A stretch of DNA of 35,977 nucleotides from Diplocarpon mali (GCA_024741835.1 JAENRP010000407.1:1-35977), one strand, 5' to 3'; positions 10,422 through 21,883 are shown, numbered from the stretch's first letter. Program-made: numbers and translations. The notes: generated by a model not told the origin, from the sequence alone.

Positions 10422-10430
10422 GTTCGCTCG

Positions 10431-11039
10431 CCACGGTCGCTATGCTGTGCGTGGACAAGAAAGTACATCCTCCCGGGCCATGTAAACAATGGCACGGATG
10501 TAGGAACCTCCGTGGCCAACGGACGATGTCGCGGTGCAGAAATTTTACTTTATTGATGTTTCGTACAGAGGGGGGTCGCTGGAATCCGTACAGTTCTCTG
10601 ATTTGCACAGGAGGTAAAGTGTAGCACTTTGAATACAGCGAGAATGGATATTCACTAGGGATCTGTCAAGACACTCATGGCTTACTTGCTCAAACTTAGG
10701 AAGTCAAGGGTTGAAAATTGGAGTAGAGAGAGGGCTGATAGAAGTCAACCGCAGTGCAATCCAAATTCATGACAACATGACTGAAATTGATGAAGCAAGA
10801 ATTATGTATATAATAGTGGCCCTAGCTCGTCAAAAGAATCTTGGATCATCATACATCCAAGTATTTTGATAGCTGGTCTGTTGAGAACTCCCGAAGCAAA
10901 AGATAAATCGGTGATTATCCATCAGTTCCATCCCGACAAACATGTTCTATTATAGAGGCAAGTAACTGCGCTCCGGCCTATAATATTTTCAAAGGTCGCG
11001 TCGGTGAACCATCGGTTAGTTGGCGTAAAGTTGCACTTC
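10431..11039. other. Intergenic, 3' flank of the secreted-protein gene
   Basis: I see no gene. The right part presumably carries the 3' UTR of the minus-strand gene ending at 11040. Confidence 0.5.
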
Positions 11040-12008
11040 TCAGAGGGCGAAGAATGCCAAGACAATTGCAGCCAAGCTTCCTGCGGAAACGAATGAAGGG
11101 CCGTTGGCAGCGTCGGAGGACGGCGACGACGATGTCGCGGCAGCGGATTCGGTTCCAGATGCCGAGGATGTTCTCGTCGAAGTTGCAGAAGTGGCTGCAG
11201 TTCGGCTTCCCGTTCCTGATGCAGAGGTGGCAGAGGAAGTGGAGGAAGCAGTGGCCTTGGTTGCATCTGTAGGGATTGACTGGTTAGCTCAAAGCCTCAA
11301 CACTCGTGCCGAGATCCTGTTGTGTGTAGGACATCATAGATTGTAAAAACCTACCAGAAGCGGAGCTAGACACTGAACCTGTGGCAGTTGTGCTCACGCT
11401 GGAAACGCTGGTTGGAGCAGGTGTGGGTGTGACTCCAGGAGTTTGGGATACTAAGTAGTATGAAGTGATGCAAGCATCTTTACAGACAGCGTATGCATCA
11501 CTTGCAGCCTTCGAGCCATCTCCTTGGGGACAAGCGCTGATACAGTCGTACGTCTGCCACTTTTAGTTAAAACTGTACGATGAAGTACAAACAAGAGTAC
11601 AAATTCCAGGGCCCTGAAACCAGGTAGGGGATGGCATATAACAGGCGATGGAAACTGACCTGGTTGACTTGATCAGTATTTGCAGACGCACCGCCGACGC
11701 ATGATGCTCTGCAGTTGACCTGTAGACCATCAGAATCAGTCATCCAGTCCGAAAGCGACAACCCATTTTGGGCTCGCAAGGGGTGGATATAGTCATGGAC
11801 CTCAGATCAAGTTCCACTGGGGTATACTCACATCGTCTGCGCTGCACAAAGCCAGACAAGACTCGGTAGGGCCGAGTTGAATGCTGGTCAGTGTAGGAGG
11901 AGTGGGTACTGTAGTGTCAGCTGCGTGTTCGCCATGATCGCGAGCAGCGACACTGGCAGACACGACTGATGTGCTTGCAAGAGCAACGAGGAAAGTAGTA
12001 GTCTTCAT
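11040..12008 (-). CDS. Small secreted Cys-rich protein with GPI-type C-terminus, 220 aa, four exons
   Basis: Exons are 12008-11832, 11719-11660, 11553-11355 and 11266-11040. Introns are 112, 106 and 88 bp, with donors GTGAGT, GTCAGT and GTAGGT and CAG acceptors; introns 2 and 3 have AACTAA and GCTAAC branch-like sites. The joined frame is open for 221 codons. Residues 1-20 (MKTTTFLVALASTSVVSASV) form a signal peptide. Eight cysteines follow as four C-x3-C pairs: 51/55, 62/66, 83/87 and 103/107. A Ser/Thr/Ala-rich stalk (about 110-200) leads to a hydrophobic tail, SLAAIVLAFFAL, after small residues, as in GPI-anchor signals. It is likely a cell-surface protein; function is unknown. It resembles CFEM proteins in layout, but the cysteine spacing does not fit CFEM. 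The exon structure is well supported by frame and signals. Confidence 0.8.
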
Positions 12009-14605
12009 CTTGACCGTGAACGAGCGTATTGTATTGAGAATAGTCTTGAAAGTGATTGCAGCGAGTGTGGGCTCGGAACCAGCAAAACGAGTGAGACTTC
12101 GAACCTTCGAAAATGTCTTGAGGAGAGGGAAAACAATCGGGGGCGCGAGAGGGTTTATGCTCCTAGAAGCTGCTTCAGGGGTAGGGGATTCGAGGGTGGG
12201 TCTCTACGGGGGCCAAGCATCTAGTCACAACGCAATTCCTCTGTATCCAGGTAGCAAGGCTAATCCCGATTCATTCTACTTCAAGTACAGTAGTGTTGAT
12301 GGAGACACCTGCTAATTAAATGTCTTCTCCTCCAGTCAGATGTACTCTAAGAAGTCAATCTAAAGGACAAATACTCGAGACGAATGGCTGGAGGATTATC
12401 CGGTGTGTGATCCACTGTCCAGAAATTTCCAAAAAAGAAACTAACAATAATGTAAGATGAAAGAGATTTTCTTCCAAGTACAGCAGATCAATTCTAGAGC
12501 AGAAATCCACTGAAAGGAAGGAATACAGAGCACTCGCAAAGTCGAAGAGCAAAGGAAGCAAGCCAGATGCTTTACTGAGGTACGGGTACCGCGGTGAAAT
12601 GTTGGACCCGGTTGTCAAGGGGTCCCCCGATACCCGCACTTCGATACCATATAATTCTCGAAGGAATGCTAGCCATACCAAGAAGAAGAGTTGAAGAAGA
12701 AGATAGAACAGTCCTTAACAGCACGCTGTCCCAGCAGATCACAGTCTCTTAACTTTTCCTAATTGGTAGAGAGCTCTGTGATCGTCGGAGAGCATGCTTC
12801 ATTTGCTCTGCTCTGCGGACAGTCCTGTGGAGCTTAAGGTATGTAGCGTTGGTACTAGGTGCTACCGATGTCTCGTGGTGTATGGTGGTGGCTGTCCACC
12901 ATCTATCTAATGCAAGTGGTGTGCTTGTCATAACATGGCTATTGTGGTTGACTTGCAAGAAAGAAGGTTTAATATGGCCAAGACAGGATACAATGCTTCA
13001 CCGCCTGTCCCTCTTTAGATGTCACACTGACAGTCCTTTGAATCATTTTCTCGATTTCCTTTTTTCCGACTCGGAGTATGGTGAAGCAACGTCCTGGCTA
13101 CCAGGTATTTGGCTTATGGCACTGGGACACTAAATTACGAGATATTTCGTCTAGTAGACGGCAGTTTTGACTGTACATATCCCAGTAGCCAAATGCTAAT
13201 TAGTAGGCCTTTTGGTCAATTGTGCTCGAAGAGAAGAGTAAGTGTAGGAGCCCCGTCTCGGGCCATTTCTTGGTGGTTAAAGCGTTCGGCCTACTGCGCT
13301 CGACTTTCCACCGGTCCTGCTCCCTGGTGGATTTCTGCCCTAGCTCCGCCTATCGCGCTCAAGATCGAAAGTCGGTAGGAGTCTTATGTTTTGTTTCGGC
13401 CCAAGATCCGGAAGCAGGTACACAGCATCGAAATGCAAGATTTGCAGTGCGAAGAGTGCGTTGTTGGCGTAACGCGTGGGTCTAGCCGGCCAACGTAGAA
13501 AGTCCCCCCGCGGATCCAATAAAGTCTGGAATCGAGGAAATCAGACCTCGTATTGAATCCTTAATTTCGAGAGACAGGCCAATGACACATGTCTAGCGAG
13601 CGCCTCTGAGAATGATCATCCAGCCACCATCTAATTTTGGAATTCCGGAGTCGAATGTCCGACCGCAACGTGTGACGATACTTGTGGGGTAATCGGGTGC
13701 AGGTACTCAAGGTGAGTGAGACCCTGCTGCGGAGGGCCGTGGAGGAGTTGAGGAGAGCAAGCAATCCAAGCACGATCTTTGGAGCAAACCGCACAGAGTA
13801 ACAGGCAAAATGCCCGGTGGAAGGACTGGACACCGGTGCGTGGGGACTCCTACTCGCGCGAACCATTCACGGCCCACTACAACTACCTGGTTTATTGATT
13901 GCGTGCAGAGCTAAGATTGAGTCGCGGCAATACCGATTACGACTCCGCATCGCCTTCCCGCGGTTATTGAAGCTCGATATCGCCACCCGGATTATCCCCT
14001 TTTAATCGGAGACCATTTCCAATGTTGCCCTTGGAATCGTTCGATTGTCCATATTAATAGTAATCTCGCTCCTAGTATTAACACTTGGTTCATTGATAGC
14101 CCGGATCTTCTATTCTCTTGTCTTCTACTCCCACGCAGCTATTCGGGACTAACAAGCGCCAACACTTGTCGCGAGTGCAAAGGATTATTGTGTTGAGGAT
14201 CTAGTTTCATCTAGATATCGACCTATTAGCATAGTTTTTGCTTCGGGTAGTAGGTACCCAAGAAACATGGAAGGTTCCAAAAGACAAGACGCAAAGATTG
14301 TAATCAAAGTACAGTGGAACAAATATCAACCACCTTTCCTCAAAAGCTTGCTTATTTGATATTGGTGTTCAAGGCCTTTGAGCTTAGTATTCGTACGGAC
14401 AAGGAGCAGCGAAACAAGTCAAATTTCTATAGTTTATCCGGTGCTCCATGATTTGGTGCCGCTTAAGAGTCGCTTTCAATTCTCTGTACTTTGCCCTGGG
14501 CTTTGGCTGATAGAGCTCTACTGTACCCCACAACTACAGGTACGCCCTCTTTCTGATAGAGTTCCTCGAGACTTGAATAATAACACGGAAACCTTAGACC
14601 GAGTG
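12009..14605. other. Intergenic, no supported gene
   Basis: It includes the promoter of the gene starting at 12008. Short frames (for example 12355-12681 and 13561-13866) open with non-ATG codons or show no similarity. I find no tRNA or element termini here. Confidence 0.5.
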
Positions 14606-15124
14606 CAGTAGGGTGCAAAAGTCTGAAAACCCCCCTGGCAGCCAAGGCTCACTTATTTGATTTGCATTCTCTTCTCATGCTGCTCTTTGATACGCCTCCA
14701 ACTCCAGATACCCCCTCTTTCAAGCAATTTACGATGCACAACAGAGCTAGGCTATTAATATTAAAGAAATATGATGAACAGATAGAGAAAAATGGCCTCC
14801 TCATTCTCTTAACATTGATCTAATTAGAATCCTTTTGACTTTGATAAAAGCAGAATTATATCGATTACATCCTAAGCATACTAGCGCAACTTTAGATGCT
14901 TTAATTCGAAGATTACAAGAAGCATAAAATAACATCGTAAAAGATTACTAGATAGATTAGCTAGTATGATCCATCAAGTGCAAGATATTATTAATGCCAA
15001 TAGGTCGTATAGAAAATACTAGAATTCGATTGTTTACTTTTAAAAGCAGCGATATCAACAATGCTAAGCCAAGTAAGTGGGCCTTGGCTGCCAGGGGAGG
15101 TGTACTTACTTTTTGCACCCTACT
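14606..15124 (+). mobile_element. Decayed, internally deleted Tc1/mariner element with both terminal inverted repeats
   Basis: The ends are inverted copies. The left end (about 14606-14660) starts CAGTAGGGTGCAAAAG and contains CCCCTGGCAGCCAAGG. The right end (about 15070-15124), read in reverse, starts AGTAGGGTGCAAAAAG and contains the same CCCCTGGCAGCCAAGG. A TA lies just outside the right end; the left flank has TG, so the TA target duplication is degraded. The AT-rich interior keeps the 3' end of a transposase on the plus strand: PKHTSATLDALIRRLQEA, a stop where Trp is expected, NNIVKDY, a frame change, then DRLASMIHQVQDIINAN and RSYRKY with stop TAG at 15020-15022. That matches the Tc1 family tail (LQEAW-NIP, RVQAVI-A-G--TKY). 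The rest of the transposase is gone. The TA richness and stops would suit repeat-induced point mutation. Confidence 0.82.
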
Positions 15125-16843
15125 ATAGGTCCCTTGGAAACAAGAAGCTTCAGTCATCTAAGCTGGTCATTAGGAACAAGCCCGGAGATCATGATTGTGG
15201 TACTTATGAACTCATGGAACGGCTTAATTCTAGTGGAGTGCGATTAGTGCAAGCACACGAGCTTTCGTTTCTATGAATGCTTAACCGAATACTTTCCCTG
15301 GGCAAGTTGAGAACGATGGTTGCGATACGCGGTGTGCAACTGCGAAACAACACGCCGAGCTGGCGAGAAGTGATTGTGCATAGGATCAAGAAAAAGCTGG
15401 ACACACCGTGTCAGAATATTTACTTTCAGTTCTTGAGAGGATTCGAAAACAAATGCAACCCGCTGGAAATCGATTTTTCTACCTTACTGTTGGGTTTCCA
15501 AGCCCGACTATCCCGAGACTGCCTACTCTCCTGAATTCGACACCATCAGTATAGTACTAAAATGCTGCTCTACGAGTAGGAACATGTGCTCTCAGCCGCC
15601 GTTCGCCGCCAATCGGCAAATTCCGAGCAATCTCGCCTTTTCTGTTTAGTGGAAGACCATGACGCAGACCAAAAGCATTGAAGGCTCAGGAAGTCGAGTA
15701 TAACAAATCGGATCCTAGGACAGCCGTTCTCCTCGTGATAGCAATCTACGAAGTAGAAGTTGTTGTTGCTATGAGCTGAGCAAAACATCTGACTTGAATA
15801 GGGGGCTCAATGCTATCCATACACAAACGAAGTTGCTAGAGGACAAGGAATTCAGTGGTACCGATTCCCCGAAGCAAAAACTGGCGGGTAACAAAGACAG
15901 TTATGTATGTATGCTGCATAGTTTCCTGCTCTAGGTACATATAAAGCGTTGTCAGTTGACATCATGTCAGGCTGGGGAATGGAATATACCTGATGACAAC
16001 TGGTTACAGGAAAAGCAAATCTTGCTGGATAGGAAGGAGATGGAGATGTACGAGAGCTTATTTGCCAGGCGATTGTAGCAACTGCTGCTGGTGAGCCATT
16101 GTTTTCCTGGAATCTCTCAATGCCTAGTCGCACATCAAAGCGCTCTTCTCTACTGCTTCTAGCCTTAAACACCCAGCCAGCGACGCTACATACATCCCCT
16201 GTAGTACCCATCAGATGGATTTCCATCTGGACTGAAATACAAACAGTCATCATAGAACTTGCACTTGAAGAATGCCATTATAGCACAATGGCAAGACCAT
16301 CAAAGGATTCTGCACTGTAGGCAGAAGTTCCAGGAATTACTCTGCACAACGTCTACCAGGCTGTCATAACATTGATCTTTCTGATTATGTATGTCCACCG
16401 GGATCAAAGATGTACGCAGTCCCAGATTCACTGAGTGAACGCGGCTTCTTATGTGAGAGTTACGCCACGGGGATTTCTAGGAACATATGTGGCATGAAAG
16501 GCGTTTCCTTGTGAATTGTACCTACAGTTCTGCCAGTGCCTTGAACTTCACGGGGAACTCTCATGTAAACGTTGCTAGAACAATCTGCAAGTACAAATGA
16601 CTTTTAAGCGAGGAATTTTGACAACCGATGCTAGAAGTAGATAAACTTGACCATGAGTGTTCGCAGCTTTATGTATTTGTTTCAAATTTTCAATATCAGA
16701 GCGTATTGAAGCGATGTCGACCCAGTGTTGGAGATGGCGCTCGCGCATATCCGAGAGCCCTTAACCACCACTTAAACCTGCGAGTTCGAAGTTCAGTTGG
16801 TCGGCAAAGCGGGGTGCTGGGAAGTCGCGTCTCCAACCTATTG
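15125..16843. other. Intergenic; one coding-like minus frame at 15852-16253
   Basis: A minus-strand frame opens with ATG ATG at 16253 and reads coherently for about 110 codons (for example DVCSVAGWVFKARSSREERF), up to a possible donor GTATAT near 15990. I recognise no family and do not call it a gene. The rest shows nothing I can support. Confidence 0.3.
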
Positions 16844-16856
16844 ACGCGTGACGCGT
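16844..16856. promoter_or_regulatory. Two MluI cell-cycle boxes (ACGCGT) upstream of POL12
   Basis: ACGCGT occurs at 16844-16849 and again at 16851-16856, about 65-75 bp before the POL12 ATG. In yeasts this is the MBF (Mbp1-Swi6) site that drives G1/S transcription of DNA-replication genes, POL12 included. The tandem placement before a replication gene supports function; the factor in this species is inferred. Confidence 0.8.
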
Positions 16857-16919
16857 CCACCTCACTAAAATACAGCAACACCGAACGCCCAAGTCAATCT
16901 CTCAGACTGTTGATTCAAC

Positions 16920-19044
16920 ATGGCCGAAGCTTCGAATACCGAAATTCAGGAGCGCTTTGCTTCAGCCGGGGCAAACCTTGAGTCTGATGCCATCACAGAA
17001 CTGCAATCAATCATGCGGTTGCACTCAATTGACGTGGAGGAACTTTGGTACAAATGGGAATCTTACAGCATAAAAATGGGCTCTGACGACATGAAACTGA
17101 ACATCGAAACTGCAAGAGCCCTTAAGAAAGATGTGCAAGACGGATTGGAGCGCGACAGCCGGTCAAAACAACATCTTCACTCCAACAAGCGCGCAGGAGC
17201 CACACCGCGGGCTGTAACGAACAATGGGGATGTGTTTGGGATGTAAGGAATCTGAACCTTCAAACTTGCCAAATACTGATTTGAGAAGGCTGGATGGACT
17301 GGCACCGAAGACGCCGAGGGTTGGGTCTACAAGGAAATTGAACGGGTCGAGTCGCAAGTTCGAAACTCCTTCCATGTCGAGAGTGAAGGCAGAGCCGGCA
17401 AGCAGCCCCCCGGAATTCAAGACACCATACAAACCAGGAGACACCACGGGGACGTATGTATTGTAGTTACAATAGAAGACCACTTTGCTAAAAAGTATAT
17501 GCAGGGTATCCTTTAACGATCGAGCAAATGCCGGGCAAGTAGTCGAAGTCCTCAATGGCCACCTGGTAGTCCCCGAGCCCCCAATGGCACCCTTTTCCGA
17601 GTCTCGAATTAAGCTTACGGCGAACTCCGATATGAAGAAGCTCTCCTACAAGCCTATGGCCATGAAATCCTCTGAAGCTTCCGAGATTCTGGACGACAAG
17701 ATAGATGAGTTTATGCAGTTGATTCAGGAACACCACAAACTGAACGACTCTGATTTCGGAAGTGCTGCAAGCCAGAGTACCAATGAAATGGTGGCGGTAG
17801 GAAGAATAGCCTCAGATTCGTTGTCAGGGAAGCTCAATGCATCGTCCCTGGTGCTAGAGACATCACGAAGAATGGGCGCAGGGCTCAGAATACCCTTGGA
17901 CATATCTTCTCTGCCCGGATATCAATTTTTCCCGGGCCAAATAGTCGCGATGAAGGGTATCAACGCATCGGGCGACAACTTTACTGCTAGCGAAATCCTG
18001 GAAGCCCCGTTGCTACCTGGAGCTGCCTCGACTCCAGCTGGGCTCGAAGACCATATCCATAGGCTGAGAGGCGGGCCTGATGCCATGGATTCTGACTCGG
18101 ATCCAGCTCCTTTAACCATCATACTAGGATCTGGACCTTACACGGCAGACGACAACCTCGATTACGAGCCTCTACATGCCCTTTGTAGTCAAGCAGCGGA
18201 CTTGTACGCAGATGCTCTCATACTCACAGGCCCATTCCTGGATATCGATCATCCGCTCATCGCTACAGGAGATTTTGACTTGCCTGAAGAGGCCATGGCA
18301 GAGCCAGACACGGCGACTTTGGCTACTCTGTTCAAGTACCTGATATCACCGGCTCTAATCGGACTGGCAGCCGCAAATCCTCACATTACTATCCTGCTCA
18401 TCCCATCTGTTAAAGACGCGATCAGCAAACACGTTTCGTGGCCCCAAGAGCCTTTTCCTCGAAAAGACCTCGGTCTGCCAAAAGTAGTTAGAATCGTAGG
18501 AAATCCTATGACACTGTCTCTGAACGAAATGGCTGTTGGAATTTCCTCCCAAGATATCCTGACAGAATTGAGATGTTCTGAAGTAGTGGGCGGCAAGCCC
18601 AAAGAATCGTCTGTCCTGGCCCGCTTGCCGACGTATTTGATTGAGCAAAGGAATTTCTTTCCCCTGTTCCCACCAGTCGACAGGGAGAACCTGCCAAAAT
18701 CCGGGACATCAAGTGGAATTCCTACGGGGGCAATGCTGGATACAAGTTACTTGAAATTAGGAGAGTTGATCAACGTGCGGCCCGATATTTTGATAGTGCC
18801 TAGTGCATTGCCTCCGTTTGCAAAGGTATGTCAACGAGCCCAGTAATGAACTTACCATTGACAGCGCTAGGTTGTCGAAGGTGTCGTGGTGATCAACCCG
18901 GGCTACCTCTCCAAACGAAGGGGTGCGGGTACATATTCTAAAATGACTATAATGCCACCATCTTTGCAAGACGAGGACAGGGGCTCGTCTGTCCTTGCTC
19001 ACAAGGTCTACGAGAGAGCACGTGTGGATATCTTAAGGATATAA
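16920..19044 (+). CDS. POL12: DNA polymerase alpha-primase subunit B, 660 aa, four exons
   Basis: Exons are 16920-17242, 17289-17453, 17505-18825 and 18871-19044; the introns are 46, 51 and 45 bp, and the joined length is 661 codons. Residues 1-80 form the helical N-terminal domain (ERFASAGANLESDAITELQS). A Ser/Pro/Thr-rich linker with TP sites follows (LAPKTPRVG), typical of a CDK-regulated region. An OB-fold and the inactive phosphoesterase domain follow, with LTIILGSGPYT at about 366, DALILTGPFLDIDHP at about 406 and GNPMTLSLNEMAVGISSQDI at about 498. The C-terminal motif VVVINPGYLSKRRGAGTY (608 on) is diagnostic of B subunits. The protein couples the catalytic and primase subunits in replication initiation. 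The last intron acceptor is fixed by that motif. An alternative acceptor for intron 1 three bases upstream would change Met108 to Ile-Arg. Confidence 0.95.
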
Positions 19045-19150
19045 TGGGGATCTTGGATGGATATTTGGTTCACGCGTCAGGACACGGGAACCATGAAATG
19101 GAGTTGTGAATATTGGATGTCATGAAGGTAACACGTCTTATGTATTCGTG

Positions 19151-20542
19151 CTACCTAGAGTCTACTCTCCGGCGCTTGTCGCTCTCGTACCGGTCGGCAT
19201 CTCTGGAGGTGCTTCGCTTCCTCCTGTATCTCTCCTCTCTCTCTCGCCTCCGTGATCGAGATCGAGATCGTGACCGAGATCTCTCTCTCCCAGGCCGATA
19301 TGTATCTACGTCTCTCGATCGCTCTCCGCCGTCCCGCATTGATCGTGGCCCCTCGGGTGCACCGCTGACTGTTTTCCTCTCAGCAACCGGCATGCTGTTA
19401 GCGCCACTCGCACCAGGGCCATCACGGTGGTCTCGGTCAGGCGCATATCTCGCGTCGCCATTGAACCCCAAGCCGCCGCCCCTCCTCGGCCTCTCATCAA
19501 ACTGTCCCCAGCGGCCTGTATCTTCGCTCTTTAGGTCTTTATATTTCGTCGCGCCCTTTTTCCCCAATTTCGTCAAATCCCTCATTTGTAGTGCTTGAGG
19601 CAGCAATTCGCGATCAACGTCGTCGGCAAATTTCGAGCCCATGATGTCCCTCTGTCCTAAACCCTGCGCCTCTGCATCGTCCTGGTAGAAAGCACCTTTG
19701 TGATAGTACTTCTGCATAAAACCCATCTTGTTCTTGCCGTCCTTCTCCTCTTTCTGTTTGGCGATGAACTCGTCGTCTTCTCTCTTCCTGTCTTCCTCTG
19801 AAAGATTTTTCCTTCTCTCCACTTCTTCCAGTTCCTTCTCGCGCTTCTCAATCGCCTCTCTCTCCCTCTTAATCCTCGTCAGCTCCCTCAGTTTCCACGC
19901 TGCTTCCTCTGCTTCTTCGTCAACGCCATCTTCGTCATCAACGTCTTCGTCTTCTTCGTCATCATCCCAGTTCTTCTTTCCGGCCGCCTTAGCTGCAATA
20001 TCCTTCCGAATCTGCTCCTCAACAATCTCGTCCGCAGCAGCTTTCCTTCTCTTCTCTTCCTCTGCCGCATATTCTTCCTCGATTCGAGTATCCTCAGGTT
20101 TGGCCCCTGTGATCGCATTCCGTTTGTCCTTCTTAATAAAAGTCGGGCGCACCATCACCCTTCGCGGTGCCTCCTCCTCACTACTTTCATCTTCACTTCC
20201 ACTCTGGCTCCCATATTCCTCGCTGCTTTCCTCGTCCTCACCCTCAGATTCCTCCTCAGTCACGAAGCCCTCTTCCTCTTTCGCTTTCAAAGCCTTCTCT
20301 TCTTCGAGTCTGGAGGCTTCCTTCGCGGCCGCTATCTTGCGCCGCTCGTTGAGATCAACTTTTCTCAAATCACTCATCATTCCTGTTGCTACTGAAGCAC
20401 GTGGAGGCGCGGAAACGTTGGCTGGTGCCGGTCTCTCATCGTCGCTGGCGTCGGAGTCTGAGGAATCTGCTTCTTGGACGACTATCCCAGGCCGATGGCG
20501 GGGGGCCTGGACAGGATTCGCGGTCATACGTTTGTGTGACAT
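19151..20542 (-). CDS. MFAP1: MFAP1-family spliceosomal protein, 463 aa, no intron
   Basis: I start at the ATG at 20542 (MSHKRMTANPVQAPRHRPG), which matches the family's N-terminus; the frame stays open 21 codons further upstream without a conserved start. The order is a basic N-terminal end, an acidic Ser/Glu region (about 85-135), a VMVRPTFIKKDKRNAI segment, a long charged helical region (about 150-265), then the conserved MFAP1 core with KNKMGFMQKYYHKGAFYQDD (Met at 273) and GSKFADDVDRELLP. The tail is Arg/Ser-rich, RSRSRSRSRSRRRERE. MFAP1 (related to yeast Spp381) joins the spliceosomal B complex with Prp38. The stop is 106 bp from the convergent POL12 stop. A 290-codon frame on the opposite strand (19728-20600) is an antisense shadow of the Glu/Lys-rich codons. 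Confidence 0.93.
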   Translation of the reverse strand: MSHKRMTANPVQAPRHRPGIVVQEADSSDSDASDDERPAPANVSAPPRASVATGMMSDLRKVDLNERRKIAAAKEASRLEEEKALKAKEEEGFVTEEESEGEDEESSEEYGSQSGSEDESSEEEAPRRVMVRPTFIKKDKRNAITGAKPEDTRIEEEYAAEEEKRRKAAADEIVEEQIRKDIAAKAAGKKNWDDDEEDEDVDDEDGVDEEAEEAAWKLRELTRIKREREAIEKREKELEEVERRKNLSEEDRKREDDEFIAKQKEEKDGKNKMGFMQKYYHKGAFYQDDAEAQGLGQRDIMGSKFADDVDRELLPQALQMRDLTKLGKKGATKYKDLKSEDTGRWGQFDERPRRGGGLGFNGDARYAPDRDHRDGPGASGANSMPVAERKTVSGAPEGPRSMRDGGERSRDVDTYRPGRERSRSRSRSRSRRREREERYRRKRSTSRDADRYESDKRRRVDSR

Positions 20543-21059
20543 TTTTCCAATTACGAGTATTATGACGGGATTAATGGAGAGGATGTGGAGTAGAGGTTGA
20601 ACCAAGCAAATACTTTGGAGACCTGGACCTGGAGTCCATAAGGCTGAGCGCTAGTATGAACCAGGCTAGCTTTCCCGTCAAGAATGCAGGGGTGGGAATG
20701 TTCCTAGCGATAAGTTAGGAGCTGAAAGAGCATTAATAGAATGCCATCAGGGAGTATCAGAGTGTCCGAGTACTCTAGAAATCTGCGTAGCTGCTTCTTT
20801 CATGTCAACATGATCGTTGCACACGGCAATAATATTCCCATCACACTATATAGCACGCGCACATAAAGAAAGCAATGAGAGTATGAAATCAGTTGTGTCG
20901 TAGAATTTTGCTAGTCTTGCAAACTTCCATTCCTATCTATCTCTAGACAGAATTTCAAGACTGTTACCAAATTCTGTAATATTTGGCATAAACTTGAAGC
21001 CAGCATCCGAAATGCCCTGCCAAACGCCGCCCAGATGCTAGTCATAATCGCCCGTTAAC
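20543..21059. other. Intergenic between MFAP1 (5') and ALB1 (3')
   Basis: No gene is seen in about 0.5 kb. It should hold the MFAP1 promoter and the ALB1 3' UTR, since both are on the minus strand. Confidence 0.6.
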
Positions 21060-21685
21060 TCAAAGAATCTCATCCTCGGCTTCAGAAAGCAAAGGAGTCG
21101 AGTCTGCTGCCTGAAAATTCTTCGCGACTTTTAGAACTGCAGTAGGAGCTTCCTCAACTTGGACGGCCTCCTCCATCTCTTCGTCATCCTCCCACCCCTC
21201 TCTATCTTTCTCCCTCTCAGTCTCTCTCTCCTTCTCTAACGCCGCCGCCTTCTCACGGGCCTTCTGCTCTAGCATCTTTTTGTTCAAATCCTCCCAGTTC
21301 TTCGCTCTGTCCTGGACAATCCGGGCCCGGTCCTTGCTCTTCTCGATCTTGATCTCTTTCTTGTTGATAACGGCCTCTGCGCGGTCCATAACCTTCTCCT
21401 GTCGCTTCTTCGCCTTTGCGCTCAGAACTGCCTTTCGACCATTTTTGGATTTTCTTGAGATTCCAGCGCCTTGGTGGATCGCGAGAATTGAGGGTTGCTT
21501 AGTCTTCGTCGCTTGAGGGGGTTTGAGATCTTTCAGCGACTTATCTAGGTCGATGCTAGGAGATGATGCTCGTTTCGCTGCGCGTGAATGTATAGAAGTA
21601 ACTGGAATTTGTTAGATTTTATGCTGGTACCTGTGACTGCATAACACATACCGCCTTTTTTCTTAGGTGGCGCTGTCTTTGCCAT
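21060..21685 (-). CDS. ALB1: Ribosome biogenesis protein Alb1, 191 aa, two exons
   Basis: Exon 1 (21685-21652) encodes MAKTAPPKKKG. A 50-bp intron (donor GTATGT, branch ATCTAAC, acceptor TTCCAG) splits the next codon. Exon 2 is 21601-21060. The N-terminal SIHSRAAKRASSPSIDLDKSL and the following ILAIHQGAGISRKSKNGRKA match the filamentous-fungal Alb1 family. The middle is a Lys/Arg/Glu-rich helix (about 70-150), and the end is acidic. Alb1 binds Arx1 and travels with pre-60S particles between nucleolus and cytoplasm. The exon-2 frame called alone would begin far too late. The gene diverges from the ubiquitin protease gene with 198 bp between start codons. Confidence 0.88.
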
Positions 21686-21883
21686 TGTGTTGTGTTGTGT
21701 GATTATCAAGAATGTGGGGTCTTGAAGTCTCTGCAAGGATGAGACTCGGCAAGCCTCACATGCTTCAACCACACGGCAGAACATTCAGTGAATCACTGCA
21801 AACAACGACACATCGTAAGCCCCAAGGCGAATCATCTAGATTTTATCTGAACATACTGTGATGTTCCAATTGGGGCCATATGC
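21686..21883. promoter_or_regulatory. Shared 198-bp divergent promoter, ALB1 / ubiquitin protease
   Basis: The two ATGs face away from each other across 198 bp, so both core promoters and 5' UTRs must fit here. I see no clear TATA box or named binding site. Confidence 0.6.

Noticed and set aside
13255..13380. Possible tRNA-like or SINE-like stretch (TGGTGGTTAAAGCG)
   Set aside because: No matching T arm or acceptor pairing could be found, so no cloverleaf forms.
19728..20600. 290-codon open frame on the plus strand, Ser-rich
   Set aside because: It lies antisense inside MFAP1. The Glu/Lys-rich codons of MFAP1 read as Ser/Phe/Leu on the other strand, and there is no independent support.
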